64,000 nucleotides of DNA from Rotaria sp. Silwood1 (GCA_905250075.1 CAJNOP010000135.1:62001-126000); one strand, 5' to 3'; numbered from the stretch's first letter, positions 47,259-60,614 are shown. Notes: generated by a model not told the origin, from the sequence alone. Made by a program: numbers and translations.

Positions 47259-50120
47259 GATCACGTAGATTTCTAATCACCACTGTTATTTCATTATAAA
47301 TTACAATATTATGATCTTATTATTCATTATTAGGCCTAAATGAGAAATAATCATAAAATCTAGTTGGTCGAATACGACGGAATCACCATCGGATGAGTTT
47401 TTTTTTTGTATAAAAATCAGAAACATCTTTCTCACATGTTATCATTTCACCTTTTAATATTCTTCTTTTCTTCGAGACTTGCGAGAATTGATGCTTGTTT
47501 TTTGGTAGTGTCCAAAGCACTTGCTGTTGATGGATGTCTTCTTATCTTTTAATCAGCATATTTCCAAATATTTTATGTAATGAAAAACAATGAGAATAGC
47601 TAATTCTTAAAACTCCATATCAGCAATCAAGAAAATAGCAGAAGTCTTTGAGTATTTTGTTTTTGGCACCATGATTTATTAACTAAATTTGAATATTTTT
47701 TTTTCATGAAAACGATCAGCGCATCGACCTCTACAGATCAAAAAGTCTTCTAAGAATCTTGTGTTTTTTGCGATTAACCACCAACGAAAGTATCTATCAA
47801 TAATACGATTCTCAAGCATTTCATCGTTTATCCATTCAAAGTCTTCAGACCACCTGTATCATTTGTTTGATTCAGTTTTAATGATATACTTAGTGCATAC
47901 TAAAAGTAATGGCGAAGTTAGTTTAATGCTGTACAGAAAGTTTGAGGAAACTTTTTTCCGTATGTATTGATAATAAAAATAATACTCTATTGTTTTGTGT
48001 TATTTCATCCTACGTCAATTATACATTTTTTTATGAAAAAATCAAAAAACAAAACAAGTTATATCGACGAGCACACTTAACTGTTGAATAATAAAATGTA
48101 AATACCTCATAATAGAAAATTTGCTGTGAACAATCCACGGTTGTACGTAATCTTCTCTTTCCAACGGTTCGTAAAAGCTAATTTCAATGTTCCAATCATT
48201 TTTATAAATGTCGTTCATTTAAGTAAACCGTCGTTTCAATCACCTATTCTTTGCATAATAGTATCATTTTTGTCTGACATTCATACTAGTAACCGATTCT
48301 TTCTTTGTAACCTTTTTATGTTTATTCACATACAGCTTGACATTATTTTAGTAGCTTCGAATTAGATCGTTAGACTTCATTTTGCTTGTGCCTGTCTGAC
48401 TCAAAACTCGATATTATCAATCTCTTATAGCATGATGCAATGCAGTGTTTTTACGGGAAGTTTTTCTTCCTTCTTCATCTTCTGTAATATGAGTATTATA
48501 TCAAATGAAAGCTTGTTCTTTCTCTTTTTCTTGCATATGACATCCTTGATAAAACACTCACTTATGCTTCCTATAATAACAAATAATATATTTACTTAAG
48601 GGATACCAAAAGCATACAGTGATGTAGGTTGCTCAATTCCGTACGAAAAACTTTCTTTCTGTATGTACTAATAGTAAAGACAATGCTCTATTTTGCTGGG
48701 ATATTTAATTGTATTTCAACTAAACTTATAATGATGAAATGTCGACAAAGACCTATTTTATTGCGATATGTAGCGATAACAGTAACGAGAAAAAAGTGGG
48801 TGAATATTTCTTGAATAACTTTTAATAGAAACAAAATAGAGAACTGTGGTTTTCAACGCTTGAGATATTTTCTGAAAATGTCAATGTAATAATATCAACC
48901 TTTTTCGGAACTAGAGTACTCGAAATGCTGAATAATTCTAGAGCAATAATGACTTGTGGCACCTGAAAGAACACTGTCCACTGAAATCGAGAAAGTAGTA
49001 TTCATAAAAATTCGGATTTTTATTTCAATGTCTATATCATAAAATTTGTATTGGCATTGGTTTTTCTGATAGGTAAATATTATCTTGTGTATGTTCTAAA
49101 AGTCTCTTATAACTCATTGCACATCATGGATACTATGGACTGGAAAACGATATGATATAAAATCCGTAAGTATACGTATGCAAACAATTTGAATAATCAA
49201 TTACACATGGATAAAAATTTTTCGAGACATTTGAGCATGATTGACGGTAGTTATATGGTTGAAGACTCTTTTAAGAATACTGAAGTGAAGGATTGGAACA
49301 GAATTGAACATTCGTTCGAAAGCGTTGATTTCTGTTAATGCTTATTTGATCGTATTGTATATAAATATAATTGACGATAAGAAATGGTCTCAATCGGTCT
49401 ATTGTTGATTGATAAATGTACTAATTGATACAGCAAGTATTCTAGTTCAATGCACCAAATGAAAGAAAGAAATGTATCTGTTCAATTTTTGAGCTTGTTC
49501 TCCTTAGATGCTAGCTAGAAATACATTTTGATTGGATATTTTATTAGTGTTAACAAGTGTATAAATTAATCGACGATCCAAAATTAGGAATTCAGGAGAA
49601 CTTACAACATTCAAGGTATGCATGTAATTTTCGCATGTATAAATGACCTAATCAACCGAACAACAAGGTTATAATCCATTGATTGCTGGGTATTTTATGT
49701 GCGGATAAACGATCATAGGAGAATTGTAACGGATTCGTAAAGATGTAATACAGGGCTTAGAGGATTTCTTCTGCTAGAACAATGCATGTAATGCATGGTA
49801 TCATTGATTATACATTGCGTAGGTTTGATACCATCTACTGTTGAATAAGGACAGGCAGGCAGTGGAATAACTGGAAAGTTGTAAACTTCGGTTATGTGCG
49901 CCCTCTAAAATAATCTTTTTTGGTTCCTTTAAGGCGACCAATGGAGTGATAACCACAACAATGAAAATGTGTCGTGTCATGATAGGTTTGCTGTGATACA
50001 ACAGTAAATATTTGACGTCTCATAGGTAAATAGTAAGATATTTTTTGTGGCAAGAGAGTAGATATATAAAAAGAACGAGAAAAATGGTGAAGAGAACTAC
50101 TATTTTTTTTTATTGTTCTA
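47259..50120. other. intergenic DNA, possibly with a diverged direct duplication
   Basis: No gene supported. Segments around 47935-48025 and 48640-48725 resemble each other (CTTTTTTCCGTATGTATTGATAAT against CTTTCTTTCTGTATGTACTAATAG in part), hinting at an old tandem duplication of about 0.7 kb. Confidence 0.4.
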
Positions 50121-50135
50121 GTGCATATTGATATA

Positions 50136-50967
50136 ATGTCGACGAGCACAAGTCAAGAGAAGATCAAAGTCCGTCTTTACTATTGGAACGCTCGCGGTCG
50201 CATTCAAGCGGTTCGCTACATGCTCGAAGATGTCGCAGCTAAATATCCCAATGTCGAATATCAGGAAGACTTTGAACTTCTCGAAAAAGCCACCGAAGAG
50301 TGGCCTGCTCGCAAGGCAGATAGAAACATTTCTGGGCCATTTGGTAACCTACCCGTACTTTATTGGAATGATACACACATTATTGCACAAACTCTACCCA
50401 TCGGTTTGTTAACGTAGTATATTTATACAGACATTTGACATGAACACTTGTTTTTCGTTTCTAGGACAATTCATAGCACGTAAATTCGACTTGTACGGTA
50501 AACCGAAACGAGCCCATGAAGATCCTACTGTTTTCCAAGCTCTTATTGATGGTGTTGTCTCCTGCGCCTACACCGATGTTATATTTAATTTATTCATGGT
50601 TCTCTGGAATCAAGTGGATTTTGACGATCCAAACCATCCATATGCTCGACTAGTGAAAAAAATTGCTGGTGATCTTAAGATGTTGAATGATCTTCTCACG
50701 AAGAGTTCAACATCGTTTTTCTACGATCAAGACGAACCAACCATTGCCGATTATTTCGTATTTTATGCGTTTACACTTGCAAAAGATTTTCATTCTGCTT
50801 TATTGCCGGTTGACGAGGACTCACAGGCATTGAACAAACTCGAACAAGTAATGAGAAATCGTCCAGCACTAGCCAAGTATTTTAACGAGAGTCGTCTATT
50901 CAACCGGTTCAGTGGCTCACCAACAGAACAGCAATATCGAGCGAAAATTGCCGCGAAGAAAAACTAA
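50136..50967 (+). CDS. glutathione S-transferase (sigma/alpha-like), two exons
   Basis: Exons 50136-50403 and 50465-50967 with a 61-bp intron (GTTTGT...TTTCTAG), giving 256 residues. The N-terminal thioredoxin-like domain starts KVRLYYWNARGRIQAVRYML; the Tyr of LYYWNARGR matches the catalytic Tyr that activates glutathione in sigma/alpha/mu/pi classes. FGNLPVL carries the cis-Pro, and IIAQTLPIGQFIARKF stands for the usual Q-S-x-A-I glutathione-contact stretch (Thr in place of Ser). The C-terminal helical domain has EPTIADYFVFYAF, matching the conserved N-capping/Asp motif. It is about 50 residues longer than typical sigma GSTs, mainly in the C-terminal domain. Likely cytosolic, detoxifying electrophiles or peroxides. 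A TTGTTCTAG just before the ATG may be the acceptor of a 5' UTR intron. Confidence 0.9.
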
Positions 50968-52001
50968 TCGATATCTATGTAGTTGATGAACACAAGCTTC
51001 TAAATAGAAACAGAATATGGATACTACACAACTTTGAATGCATTTTGTTGAGTATCAATTAATATATATTTGATGAGTGTATAGTGTGAGGCTTGTATTC
51101 GCTCATATCCACAGCCGATTGTTGGCCTCATGAGTATTTTTCTATCCTAAGTTATTCTATGATACGAATTGAGAAGCATTTTATATTGTATTAAATAATG
51201 ATCTCAAATAGGAAAACATCAAACTTATCAACTTTTGTAAAGAAACTATAACTTAATTGAAAAAACTCAGGCATAACAAGACATAGATGTTGTTTTATTT
51301 AAATTGCTGTGGTTTAATGGATGGAAAAATTTGAAAGAGTGTAAAGTTATATGAGTATCGTATGGTATGTATACATGCAGCTGCGATAATAAACATTTTC
51401 TCAAAAGCACGAGTTGTTTAATCCTGTGGTCATCGTTTTCTGTTGAATATGAGTGTGCAGTTTGTGCATGCCATGAAGTTAATTATACTGGAAATAAATC
51501 TCTTTTTATCTTGAACCTAGAGCAATTATTCGCTTGGATGAATTAGTAGGAAAAGAAGAAAACAATTTCAACAACTACAGGATGATTTCAAACATAACTG
51601 AAAACGTTCTCTACAAAAATTCTGTCTATAATGATCATTTTTTGCCACGAAGAAAAGTGCTGAGATCGTCGTCAATATATTTATTCTTTGGTCAGATTGT
51701 TACTTATACTGAAGAGGTTTCAACATAACATTTTTATTTATTCAATTATGATTAGAGCATCTGTCAATATGTCGAAATTGAAAAGTCTTATTCACTAAAA
51801 TTCAATTTTTTTGTGCTGCATCTTCATCGATTACAATAATATTAACACAAAGCAATTCACTTTGTAGTATGATAGTATGAAAACATACGTTTTATCACTA
51901 ATATTTCATATTGGGAATTTAGATTTAGTTGAACATATTCATCTTCTAGCAAAATACAACATCAAATAAGTTTTCAATTATTTTTCTTGCGTTTCCTTCA
52001 T
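50968..52001. other. intergenic DNA between GST and receptor genes
   Basis: The convergent 3' ends of the GST (+) and receptor (-) genes face this stretch. No gene or repeat is supported. Confidence 0.5.
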
Positions 52002-52928
52002 TTATGTTATTGTTGCTACTACCGTATTTCTTCGCCCATTTACTCTTTTCATAAGAGACATTCGAAGTGGATCAGTAAATTTCAATAAAGCAATCATTAC
52101 GAATGCCAATGATACATCGACAAATATAAAAGCAATACGAAAATGATATTTTGGTGGATTTGTGAAAAATGACATGAAAATAATTATTGTATATGGAACA
52201 CCAAGTGTTAATAATATTGTCACAAGTATAACTGTACGTTGAACCATTCTTAATTCTCTTTTTGCACGAGCTAATATATTAGCAGGTGTTACACGTTTAC
52301 TCATTTCTTTTACATATCGAACTAATTTTAAATAAATAAACATAATTAACGACACTGGAATAACATAGATACAATGTGTTGCATAAATTATAGAGAAAGA
52401 AAGTCGAAGAGGTAATTGACATATTTGATTGTCAACATTGTAAATAAATTCATTAGTGAACATAAATGCAGCAGGAAACACATAACTAAATATCCATGTT
52501 GAACAAATTAGTAAGGCTTGAAACTTTGCTGATTGCCAGAATAAACGAAGTGGATAAACAACGGTAATATATCGATAGATAGATTGTAATAAAAATGAAT
52601 AATCGAACACAGCACATGAAGCATAACAAAAATAACCTCGCAAAATACAAAGTGAATCTTCATACGAAATTTGTTTAATATCATTTTCAAGTGTAAATAT
52701 ACACATACTCAACAAACTACATCCTGCTACAATTGCACTTAAACATGTATTGGCAGTTATCATCATTGATACTGTATGACATGTTTTATCAAGAATAATA
52801 ATACACAGAAAAAGAATACCAAGTATAATAGTCAAGCTAATACATACAAACATCAAAATATCGAAAGGAAAAAACCATGATTCAATGGTTATTGTAGTAG
52901 AATTTTTGACAACTATCGATGGTTCCAT
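52002..52928 (-). CDS. rhodopsin-like G protein-coupled receptor (divergent), single exon
   Basis: 308 residues with seven hydrophobic segments. Features: an extracellular N terminus with NST glycosylation sequon, TM2 after KTCHTVSMMITANTCLSAIV, a Cys before TM3 (SLCILRGYFCY), QSIYRYITVVYP after TM3 (the DRY motif appears as IYRY), basic third loop (KRVTPANILARAKRELRMVQ), TM6 with LGVPYTIIIFM, and KFTDPLRMSLMKR after TM7. It belongs to the large divergent receptor families expanded in bdelloids; ligand and G protein are unknown. The start ATG at 52928 fits the family length. A decayed duplicate lies at 54536-56470, same strand. Confidence 0.88.
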   Translation of the reverse strand: MEPSIVVKNSTTITIESWFFPFDILMFVCISLTIILGILFLCIIILDKTCHTVSMMITANTCLSAIVAGCSLLSMCIFTLENDIKQISYEDSLCILRGYFCYASCAVFDYSFLLQSIYRYITVVYPLRLFWQSAKFQALLICSTWIFSYVFPAAFMFTNEFIYNVDNQICQLPLRLSFSIIYATHCIYVIPVSLIMFIYLKLVRYVKEMSKRVTPANILARAKRELRMVQRTVILVTILLTLGVPYTIIIFMSFFTNPPKYHFRIAFIFVDVSLAFVMIALLKFTDPLRMSLMKRVNGRRNTVVATIT

Positions 52929-54535
52929 AGAAAGAGTTGGATGGGTTTTTTCAAAAGAAAAATGAATGAATGAAAAAAGTAAAAGCTTTCAAGTGAATAT
53001 ATATGAATGTTTTATCTATTGAATAAGTCATGCACACTACAATAATAAGTGAAAGGAATCTTCAGAGCATTGATATGAAACTTTTCTAATTTTTTTTCTG
53101 AAAAGCAAGAACGTCAGAGAAAATCTAATAGACTTAGTCTTTTTCAGAAACATGCTGAGTGATGAAATATTCAGTTGTTTTACTCGATAATCTGAACATG
53201 TTATGTAACTCAACTTAAGTTAAAAGCCAAAGTGTTCAATAATATCGAATAGAACTATAAGACATTGAAATACTTCTCAATCATATATTAGAAATAACGC
53301 TAACTGAGAATAACTAATGAAAAAATGATTTCGAAATGATCCATGACATATTTTTTCTACGGCATATTAAAACTTTCTTCCAAGAAAAAGATGCTTGCTT
53401 CATTCATTGTTAATGAATGGAATAGGTTTTGAAAAAAGCAACTATGGGTGTTAAACTGACAATTACGATTAAATATAAAGAATGAGAAAGAATAGATAAT
53501 TTATTCTAAAAGAGAAGAATGTAATTAAAACTTCTTTCAAGATATTTTGAATCTAGAAATACGCAACATTAAGAAGTTTGTGCCACGTCGAGTTATGAAC
53601 TATTTGAATAATGATGTCTTCAACTAATCGAGACAAATGACTTATACATCTTTTTTTATTAACCTAGATTATTATTAGAAAAAGTAAAATCATTGAAGAA
53701 AAACGGAGTGACTGTCTAATTCGAGTTCGAATATAAATGGAAATTTTAAAAAAAACATCGGGCCCCCTCTTGAGAAAAAAATTCTTTCAAAATTATAAAT
53801 TATAAATGAAGGAGGACAATCCTGTAAGTGTGGCATAATGACAGAAAAAAAATATTTGAATTATAACAGAGTTAGGGCTATCCTATAACTCTTGCGATTA
53901 CTGTATACGCAGAATGCACATGGGTCGGGACGCTGAAATGAAAGGTCAGTTAGGTAGCAAAAAGTTCTTTTCCAGAATCAGTATTGAGATGAACAATTTT
54001 CAGTTATAAAAGAAATGAAAAGCCGATGAGATGGCAATCATTACAACAACATTATTTACTGCATCAAAAAAATAACGGAAAGAGTGAATTTCTGCTTTTC
54101 TACTGTCTTTATAGAGGAGCCCTATCTTGTTTATAAACTATAATTCAAATTATAATCCGAATAAGATGTTTTTCTGTCTTTCTGCAGTAGTTATATGAGA
54201 GTTCTATTTCATTTATAATTCAAGTATTTTTTTTCTGCTAGATTCAAGTGCTGGCGCGACGTTTTCTAATTTATTTTCGAATTGATATTATGTTGTTGGA
54301 GGCTCATTTATATTATAATTCGAATCAGGCAACTCATGGGAAAATAGCAAAAAAAAACACTCATTAATATATAGCTGTTGTCAAGAAGAGAAATCCAAGT
54401 TGCAAAATAACATAATTATAAATGATTAGGTTTTTCAAATGTCAAACTTATCATTCGAATGTTTGTATAATTTTTATAATCGATAAATTCTTCATAAGGA
54501 ACGTTTTAAGAGGATCTATACATTGAAATAGAGCA
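52929..54535. other. AT-rich spacer between receptor and its decayed duplicate
   Basis: No gene supported. Purine-rich AT sequence with short repeats only. Confidence 0.5.
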
Positions 54536-56470
54536 AATATTATAAATAGAAATATATGCAATACGAAAATGATATTTTAGTGGATTAGTGGAAAATAATA
54601 TTAACCCTTTGACGCGCAGTTTTTTTTGCAAAAATCCAAGTTTCTATAAGAAATGTTTAAACAAGGTTATTATTTATTTTTTTGTAACAATCGATATAAA
54701 GTGATACAGAGAAGAAATTTTCTCATCTTGAAAAATTCCGAAATGAAATTAAGCTAATAGAGCACAATCCTATAGAGAAATATCAATACATGAGGAATAT
54801 ATCAACAGTAAAGTCAGACATTGAAAAATATACATGAATATAGAAAAAGAAAAAAACTGACGTATACTATCCATATATACAATAACGAAAGAGAATGCGT
54901 GACGAGTATCGCGATGATAGATTCGTATTGTGATTTCATGGTCCTAGTTGATAAGCTAACAGATAAAATGCTTTTCCAAATAATCAAAGAATATTCTAGT
55001 AACATCTTTGTTCAATACATGTAATCAGACGTACTTATACGTCACTGGTGTCTAAAAATTAAAAATAAACATTGCATAAGAAAAACGATGGGTAAATAAT
55101 CTCATTAGAAGTATAAGGGACTGTTTCAGAAAAGATCTGATCAGTTACGGAAAGAAACGAATGGAATATGGTCAATTGATCATTGATCAGCACTGCCTAG
55201 TAGTCACTTTAAAAAATCAACTATTTACATCAAAGAGTTTCATTTTTTACCAGAATATTCTTTAATGTCCTTTCAAAAACCTTTATTTCGATAAAGGTAC
55301 TCCTAGATCATATCCAAAACTTAAGTTCCTTACAGGACTGAAAGACGAAACTGGCAGAATCTATTTGCTTCCGAATCTTCATAAGGCCTTGTAAAACACA
55401 CAATTTCAAGCGTCAGATCAAAGAATATGCAGAAAAATTGGCGAGGAAAAGTAATTCGCATACCAGAATCAAAATGGATGTCATGTCTTGACTCCTCATA
55501 TTATCATATAAAAATTCAAAATATGAAAAGATTTTTTTTCTGAAAGATAATAGTTGTGAGCTCTGAAGATGTTGTGCCCATCAATAGTTTCGATAGCTCT
55601 ACTATCTATTCCTCTTTGTATTAATCGAGAAACATGAAAAAGAATTTAATGCAAGAAAAAACAATTTGCTAATACGATATCGTCAACAAATGGTACCAAC
55701 TCATCAAATCATTGAAGGGAATAAGATATACCAAATGTTTATTTCATAGCCAAGAGAACTTTTTTTTAAAGAAAGAGTAAAAATGATGCTGTATTTGAAC
55801 GAAACCAAAGAACCAGTATGGTTTTAAGGTTCTTTGCGAGAGAAAACCTACTATTATCGATAAATTTGGCCAAGAGATTTCTGAACAGCTTCGTGACTGT
55901 ACATCAAACCATTTCTAATTCTCTTTTTGCACGAGATAGTGTATTAACCGATGTTATATGTTTATCCATTTCTTTCATATATCGAACTAATTTAATATAA
56001 ATGAACATTGTTAATGAGACGAGAGAATTATATAGGCAAAATTGGCTATAGAAAATCTTCAAAATGATAAATAAATACGTAATTGATTATCAATAAGTTG
56101 ACCAATGAAAAGCGATGCCATGGAATATTTAAAAGCAAATATCCATGTTAAACAAATGAGAAATAATTGAAATCTCCCTGATTGAAAAAACAAACGATTT
56201 AAGTAAACAAGAATAGTTCTATATTGAACATAGAACATAACCTGTACATTCTCGAAAACTACAAAATGGATCTTTATATTCAATTATTTCATATCATTTT
56301 CAAGTGTAAACATGAATTAGCAATACACATCATTAGAATTGTTCGACATGTTTTATCAAATATAATTAGAAGTAAAAATATCAAAGCAAATATAATAGAG
56401 AAAATAAGAGATCTAATATTCAGAATAACAACTGAAATAAAACATGATTCAATGTCGGCTATTCAAGAAT
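54536..56470 (-). pseudogene. decayed duplicate of the 52002 receptor, split by an insertion
   Basis: 54536-54600 matches the receptor region 52120-52180 (GCAATACGAAAATGATATTTT in both, less one base). Similarity then stops at a TTAA (54601) and resumes at about 55890 (CTAATTCTCTTTTTGCACGAG in part), running to about 56470. About 55 bp of the receptor between the two matched parts is missing. The second part has many stops and frameshifts, and it retains words such as AAATATCCATGTT and TCATTTTCAAGTGTAAA. It is a tandem copy, lost as a gene. Confidence 0.75.
54601..55889. mobile_element. 1.3-kb insertion in the receptor pseudogene, left end piggyBac-like
   Basis: The inserted block begins TTAACCCTTTGACGCGCAG. 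TTAA followed by CCC-TTTG is typical of piggyBac-like transposon ends. No matching inverted right end was found, and no transposase was recognised in the open frames inside (54814-55024), so the element may be truncated or the insertion composite. Confidence 0.4.
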
Positions 56471-58089
56471 CATTGATAAATGCTTTTGCTATTTCATTCT
56501 TTTTGAGAAAAGATAAAGAGAGAAATATGTGTTTTGGTAACTGTAGATGCTTTTTTTTCCATTGAATTAATCATGCATAAGATTTTTAGTAGGTAACAAC
56601 TAATGCGTGATCATTTTTATAATCATTTCCGTTTCCTATTTAAAAAATTTCTCAGGTTTCTCTGAAAATAATATATCAGAAAGCATAAGTAATTGTTCTT
56701 GTCAAAGTTGATGCTTGACTAATTGTATTTTATGATCATTTATCCGAGTTATTAACAAAAAGAATGAAAGTAATATTTCATTTATTAATCATTGGAATGA
56801 AAAGAAGATTTTATTTCAGAGAAAAAAAAATACAACAAGATTTATATGGTGTTATTTGTTTATTGAAACGACCCATATCAATCTCTTTGATTAAATTGAA
56901 GTTCAAACTCACACCCACAACCCAAATTGGATTGTTAAATGTTCTTTCACCATTCTTATGTCTCTTTAGTTCAGACATGACATTATAGTGTTATTAACTA
57001 AAAACATACACGTGAATATGAACTTTTTTTTTCTCGCCTATATATCGTACCATAAAAGAAGAGCGATAAAAATGATTTGCAGCTAGTGAACATGTAAGTG
57101 GTTGCTATTTTGTAAAATTCTGATATAGAAACAATAAAAAATGCCTTTGACAAAATTTTTTACAGTTTTTATCGATACAGTGCTCTCTTAGGATTAATGC
57201 AAATTGAATGCAATTTCTCTTGATTGATAGCTTAGATACTACTCTTCAACAAAATATATTCAATAGCTCTTCACTATTAAATATAGCAAAGGTAGAAAAA
57301 AAAATTTTAAAAAGGGATCGAAACTTACGAAATATCTTTTAGTTTATTGCTGCTGGAATACTGAATGGTTAGCACTATGAGGAAGTCGTCGTTAGAGACA
57401 CTGTACAAAGATAGTCCGTAATGATAAAGTTTATTCCGAAATTTTCACATCTTCTGTTTGCTCTTATTCTGAAAAAAAAAGACATTGAAATCTATCGGTA
57501 TATATGAGAAATGTCAAAAACACATGGGTTTATCATAGTCGCACCTTGGAATAGAAATAACGAAAAGATCTGTAGTTTTCACAATAAACTATTCTTATTT
57601 AATTTTGTCTCTGTGCAAAGTTTTGAGTTGAAATTCGAAATTTAGTTTTCCTGATGTCTCTGGAGGGAACCATTGTATTGTACTAAAAACTAACGTTAAA
57701 ACGCAGTATCTTAGTGGCAATCAACTAATACACCGAATCCTTTTAAAAATATTTATTGATCATTAGAACCTACATGATACGCATTATCGAGAGTCAAATG
57801 CGACTTTTCTATTGAGAACCTTATCTGAAAGAAACTTCATTATCTAAGTTTCGGAATGAGAAATTATTTTTCAGATTTTAATAATAATAATTTACTATGT
57901 TCATAGACCACAGATTTAGAAATACAACTTGTCTTTGTTAAATGAGATAAGTATATTTTAACAGCGATACAAAGTAATTGAGAATATCATGATTTTCTGT
58001 TTATTCATTAAGGAATAAACCTATTGTTTTAATCAATATCTATATCAATTTAATCATTATATATTTTATTCCATATACAATTTAATAAT
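56471..58089. other. AT-rich intergenic DNA
   Basis: No gene supported. A very small C-rich tract (CTCACACCCACAACCC) occurs at 56909-56924. Confidence 0.5.
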
Positions 58090-58330
58090 TATAATGGTGG
58101 TAAAGGTAACATAGTATTTTCTGCTTATGATCATGTTCCGAATTCTCTTAGTGTTGCATTTATCGATGGCTATGTTATATGGTCTGATATCATTAACCAT
58201 ACATTAATTCGTGCTGATGCATGAACTGCTTAGACTATACATATACTTCTATCGAATACTATCAATAATGTAATTGCTCTTATTATTATTCATCCACATT
58301 ATAAGTATAATGTAAAAACCAAGTATTCAA
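58090..58330 (+). pseudogene. LDL-receptor-like YWTD propeller fragment
   Basis: A frame reads YNGGKGNIVFSAYDHVPN, SLSVAFIDGYVIWSDIINHT, LIRADA, then after TGA and TAG stops TIHILLSNTINNVIALIIIHPHY. The V-I-W-S-D-I repeat followed by I-x-R-A-D-A is the pattern of YWTD (LDL-receptor class B) propeller blades. A Cys-bearing stretch follows at 58360-58400, possibly a worn EGF module. It is a remnant; no other exons are recognised. Confidence 0.5.
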
Positions 58331-58509
58331 TCGTCTTTGATTTATTTTTTTCTTCTAGTTTAAGTTCCGAATCCATGTGTAACATTTTTCATTTATTGGT
58401 CATCGAAATAATTAATCATGTGCATCGAATGGTCATAGCAATTAACATTGTTGTAATCCACTAAGTGAACGATGTATTCTATGATCAGCTAAATGTAATG
58501 GAACTAAGT

Positions 58510-58583
58510 AGAGTGTAGGTGTTAGCGTACTGTTCGTCTGTTTACACACATCGACACTCACTCGTACCTATACTCCACACTCT
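58510..58583. repeat. telomere-like inverted pair no. 13
   Basis: G-rich arm AGAGTGTAGGTGTTAG, spacer about 16 bp, C-rich arm 58541-58583 ending ATACTCCACACTCT. The outermost AGAGTGT/ACACTCT are exact inverted repeats. The inner right arm resembles pair no. 2. Confidence 0.7.
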
Positions 58584-58814
58584 AAACTAAATAAAAGTGA
58601 AGTCGATTTCGAAATCTACCTTTCCTAACAAGCAACGCGTCGTTCGATTTATTATAATTGCACAATATGCATATTAATGCAAGTGACATATAGCGCAAAT
58701 CAAAAAGACAGGAACAAGCCGCGATCGGGAGCCAAACACAACTCATGCTGTGAGCCTGAAGCATTGCAACGACACTTGGAAGGAGCATACTTTGAATCAA
58801 TAGAGCATTTCTTA

Positions 58815-59524
58815 ACTAATGTCCGCACTAGAATTAAAGAGGGGTGGGTGTAAACTCAATAACTCGATAATGGTAACAGCGAGCGATCTGCGATTTTCAC
58901 CAAATGAAAGAGGGGCGGTTCAGACGTCTTTTTCTCCGATAATGCACAAGACAAAATCCTTTTAAAACGAATTCTTTTCCAAAAACATGCCGAAAGAATG
59001 TATGAAAATGGCCTGCCAGCTAAATGAAATTTTGATTTTGACCTTTGATTTAGATAGAGAGACTTGAGATCTATAGTTCAAGACACAATGCGCTTTCTTA
59101 CTTTTCCTTATATTTTCGTCGAAATGTCAAGCTATTATAATAAAAAGTGCGAAGATCTAGTAAAAAGTCAACGAAATTCCCTATTATTTTCGCTTGTAAA
59201 TACATGATTCCATTTGCTCAACGTTATCATATAATAAGAGAATCATTTGTATTATATCTTGAACTATAGATTTCAAGTCGCTCTATCTAAATCAAAGGTC
59301 AAAATCAAAATTTCATCTAGCTGGCAGACCATTTTCATACATTCTTTTGCATGTTTTTCGAAAAGAATTCGTTTTAAAAGGACTTCGTCTTGTGCATTAT
59401 CGGGAAAAAAGACGTCCGAACTACTCCTCTTTCAATTGGTGAAAATCGCAGGTCGCTCGCTGTTATCATTATCGAGTTATTGAGTTTATACCCACCCCTC
59501 TTTAATTCTGGCGTGGACATTAGT
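58815..59524. mobile_element. 710-bp fold-back element
   Basis: Left arm 58815 to about 59086 and right arm about 59252-59524 are inverted copies: outer ACTAATGTCC and AGAATTAAAGAGGGGTGGGT, inner CTAAATCAAAGGTCAAAATC on the right. The arms differ at many bases, so it is older than the palindrome at 22645. A target duplication could not be defined. No coding capacity of its own. Confidence 0.7.
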
Positions 59525-60614
59525 CATCTGTATTTCACCCTATTCTAAAATAGTATACTGCTGTCAATATTGGAAAAACATCATCTTCTTGTTCATTGAT
59601 AGTGAAAACCATTGTATGATCTCTGCTATACTTACTAGGAAAAGTATGCTAAGGCACTGCCGAAGTCTAAGGATGGACACTTGTTAGTGGAACAATCGGA
59701 ATCGAATGTACATAGATTAGAATTGCAAGGGGGAATAGGACATATTCGTTGTCTACGCAAATCCAATAGATTCGTGACGCACATAGATTTTTTTTAGGAC
59801 AAGCGCTAAGATGAATAACAACTCATGGAACTTCAGATTTCTTAGTAGTACCTAATGAGGGAGAATTTTTGTATTTCACCTTATTCTTCGAAAGTTTTAG
59901 TTTGTAAACGTTCGTAGATGATGTTGATAGGTCATGCTGACAAGAAAAGGGAAGAGAAGAACAACAGAGGAAGAAGAATCGAGTGATAAATCATAGAACG
60001 ATGAGGAGAAGGACAAAAGAAGAAGAAGGGAGAACATCACTTACATGACACGAGGATTAAAATCTGACTATAAAAGAAATAAAAAGAGAGAGAGAGAGAA
60101 AATTAGACACACATACTCATCTTTCTAAAACATGATATCTGTTTTTTGCTCGCGTCTTGCTTTTTTTCTTTTTTTATTATAATTACGTTTATTCTTTGTT
60201 CTCTGTTCTCTTTTTATTTTTAGTACCTCTTTCGTTCGTTTGTTCTTTTTTTTCATATTTAGTCTTTTGTTTATTTTATTCTATTTGCTGACTCTTATCT
60301 TTTTTGAATGCAACTTACACACGGCACAAACTATGCTTAAGCTCTTTTATCCCTTTAGGACGGTTATGGTCATATGGCAAAAAATGCTTAATAAAAAAAA
60401 AAGACATTTCTATAAGTTAGGCCAGTTTCTACTTAAAAAAACGGAGAAAAAAATGTCGACGTTTCTGTTTCTTACTCAGAAAGCAAGACAAAATGATATA
60501 AGCACTACTAGGCAGACTTTTTAATAACTCATAGAATTCTTTAATCGTAGCTTCATATGCTTATAAACATAACAGAATAAAGACATTTTATAGAATATTT
60601 AATCCTGATTTAAA
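59525..60614. other. intergenic DNA with a GA-rich tract
   Basis: No gene supported. A purine-rich stretch (59945-60105) ends in a short (GA)n run at about 60088, followed by a T-rich pyrimidine stretch. Confidence 0.5.

Noticed and set aside
46965-47299. Open frames running through the N gap
   Set aside because: Unknown bases were read through; only the minus-strand part outside the gap is considered, with low confidence.
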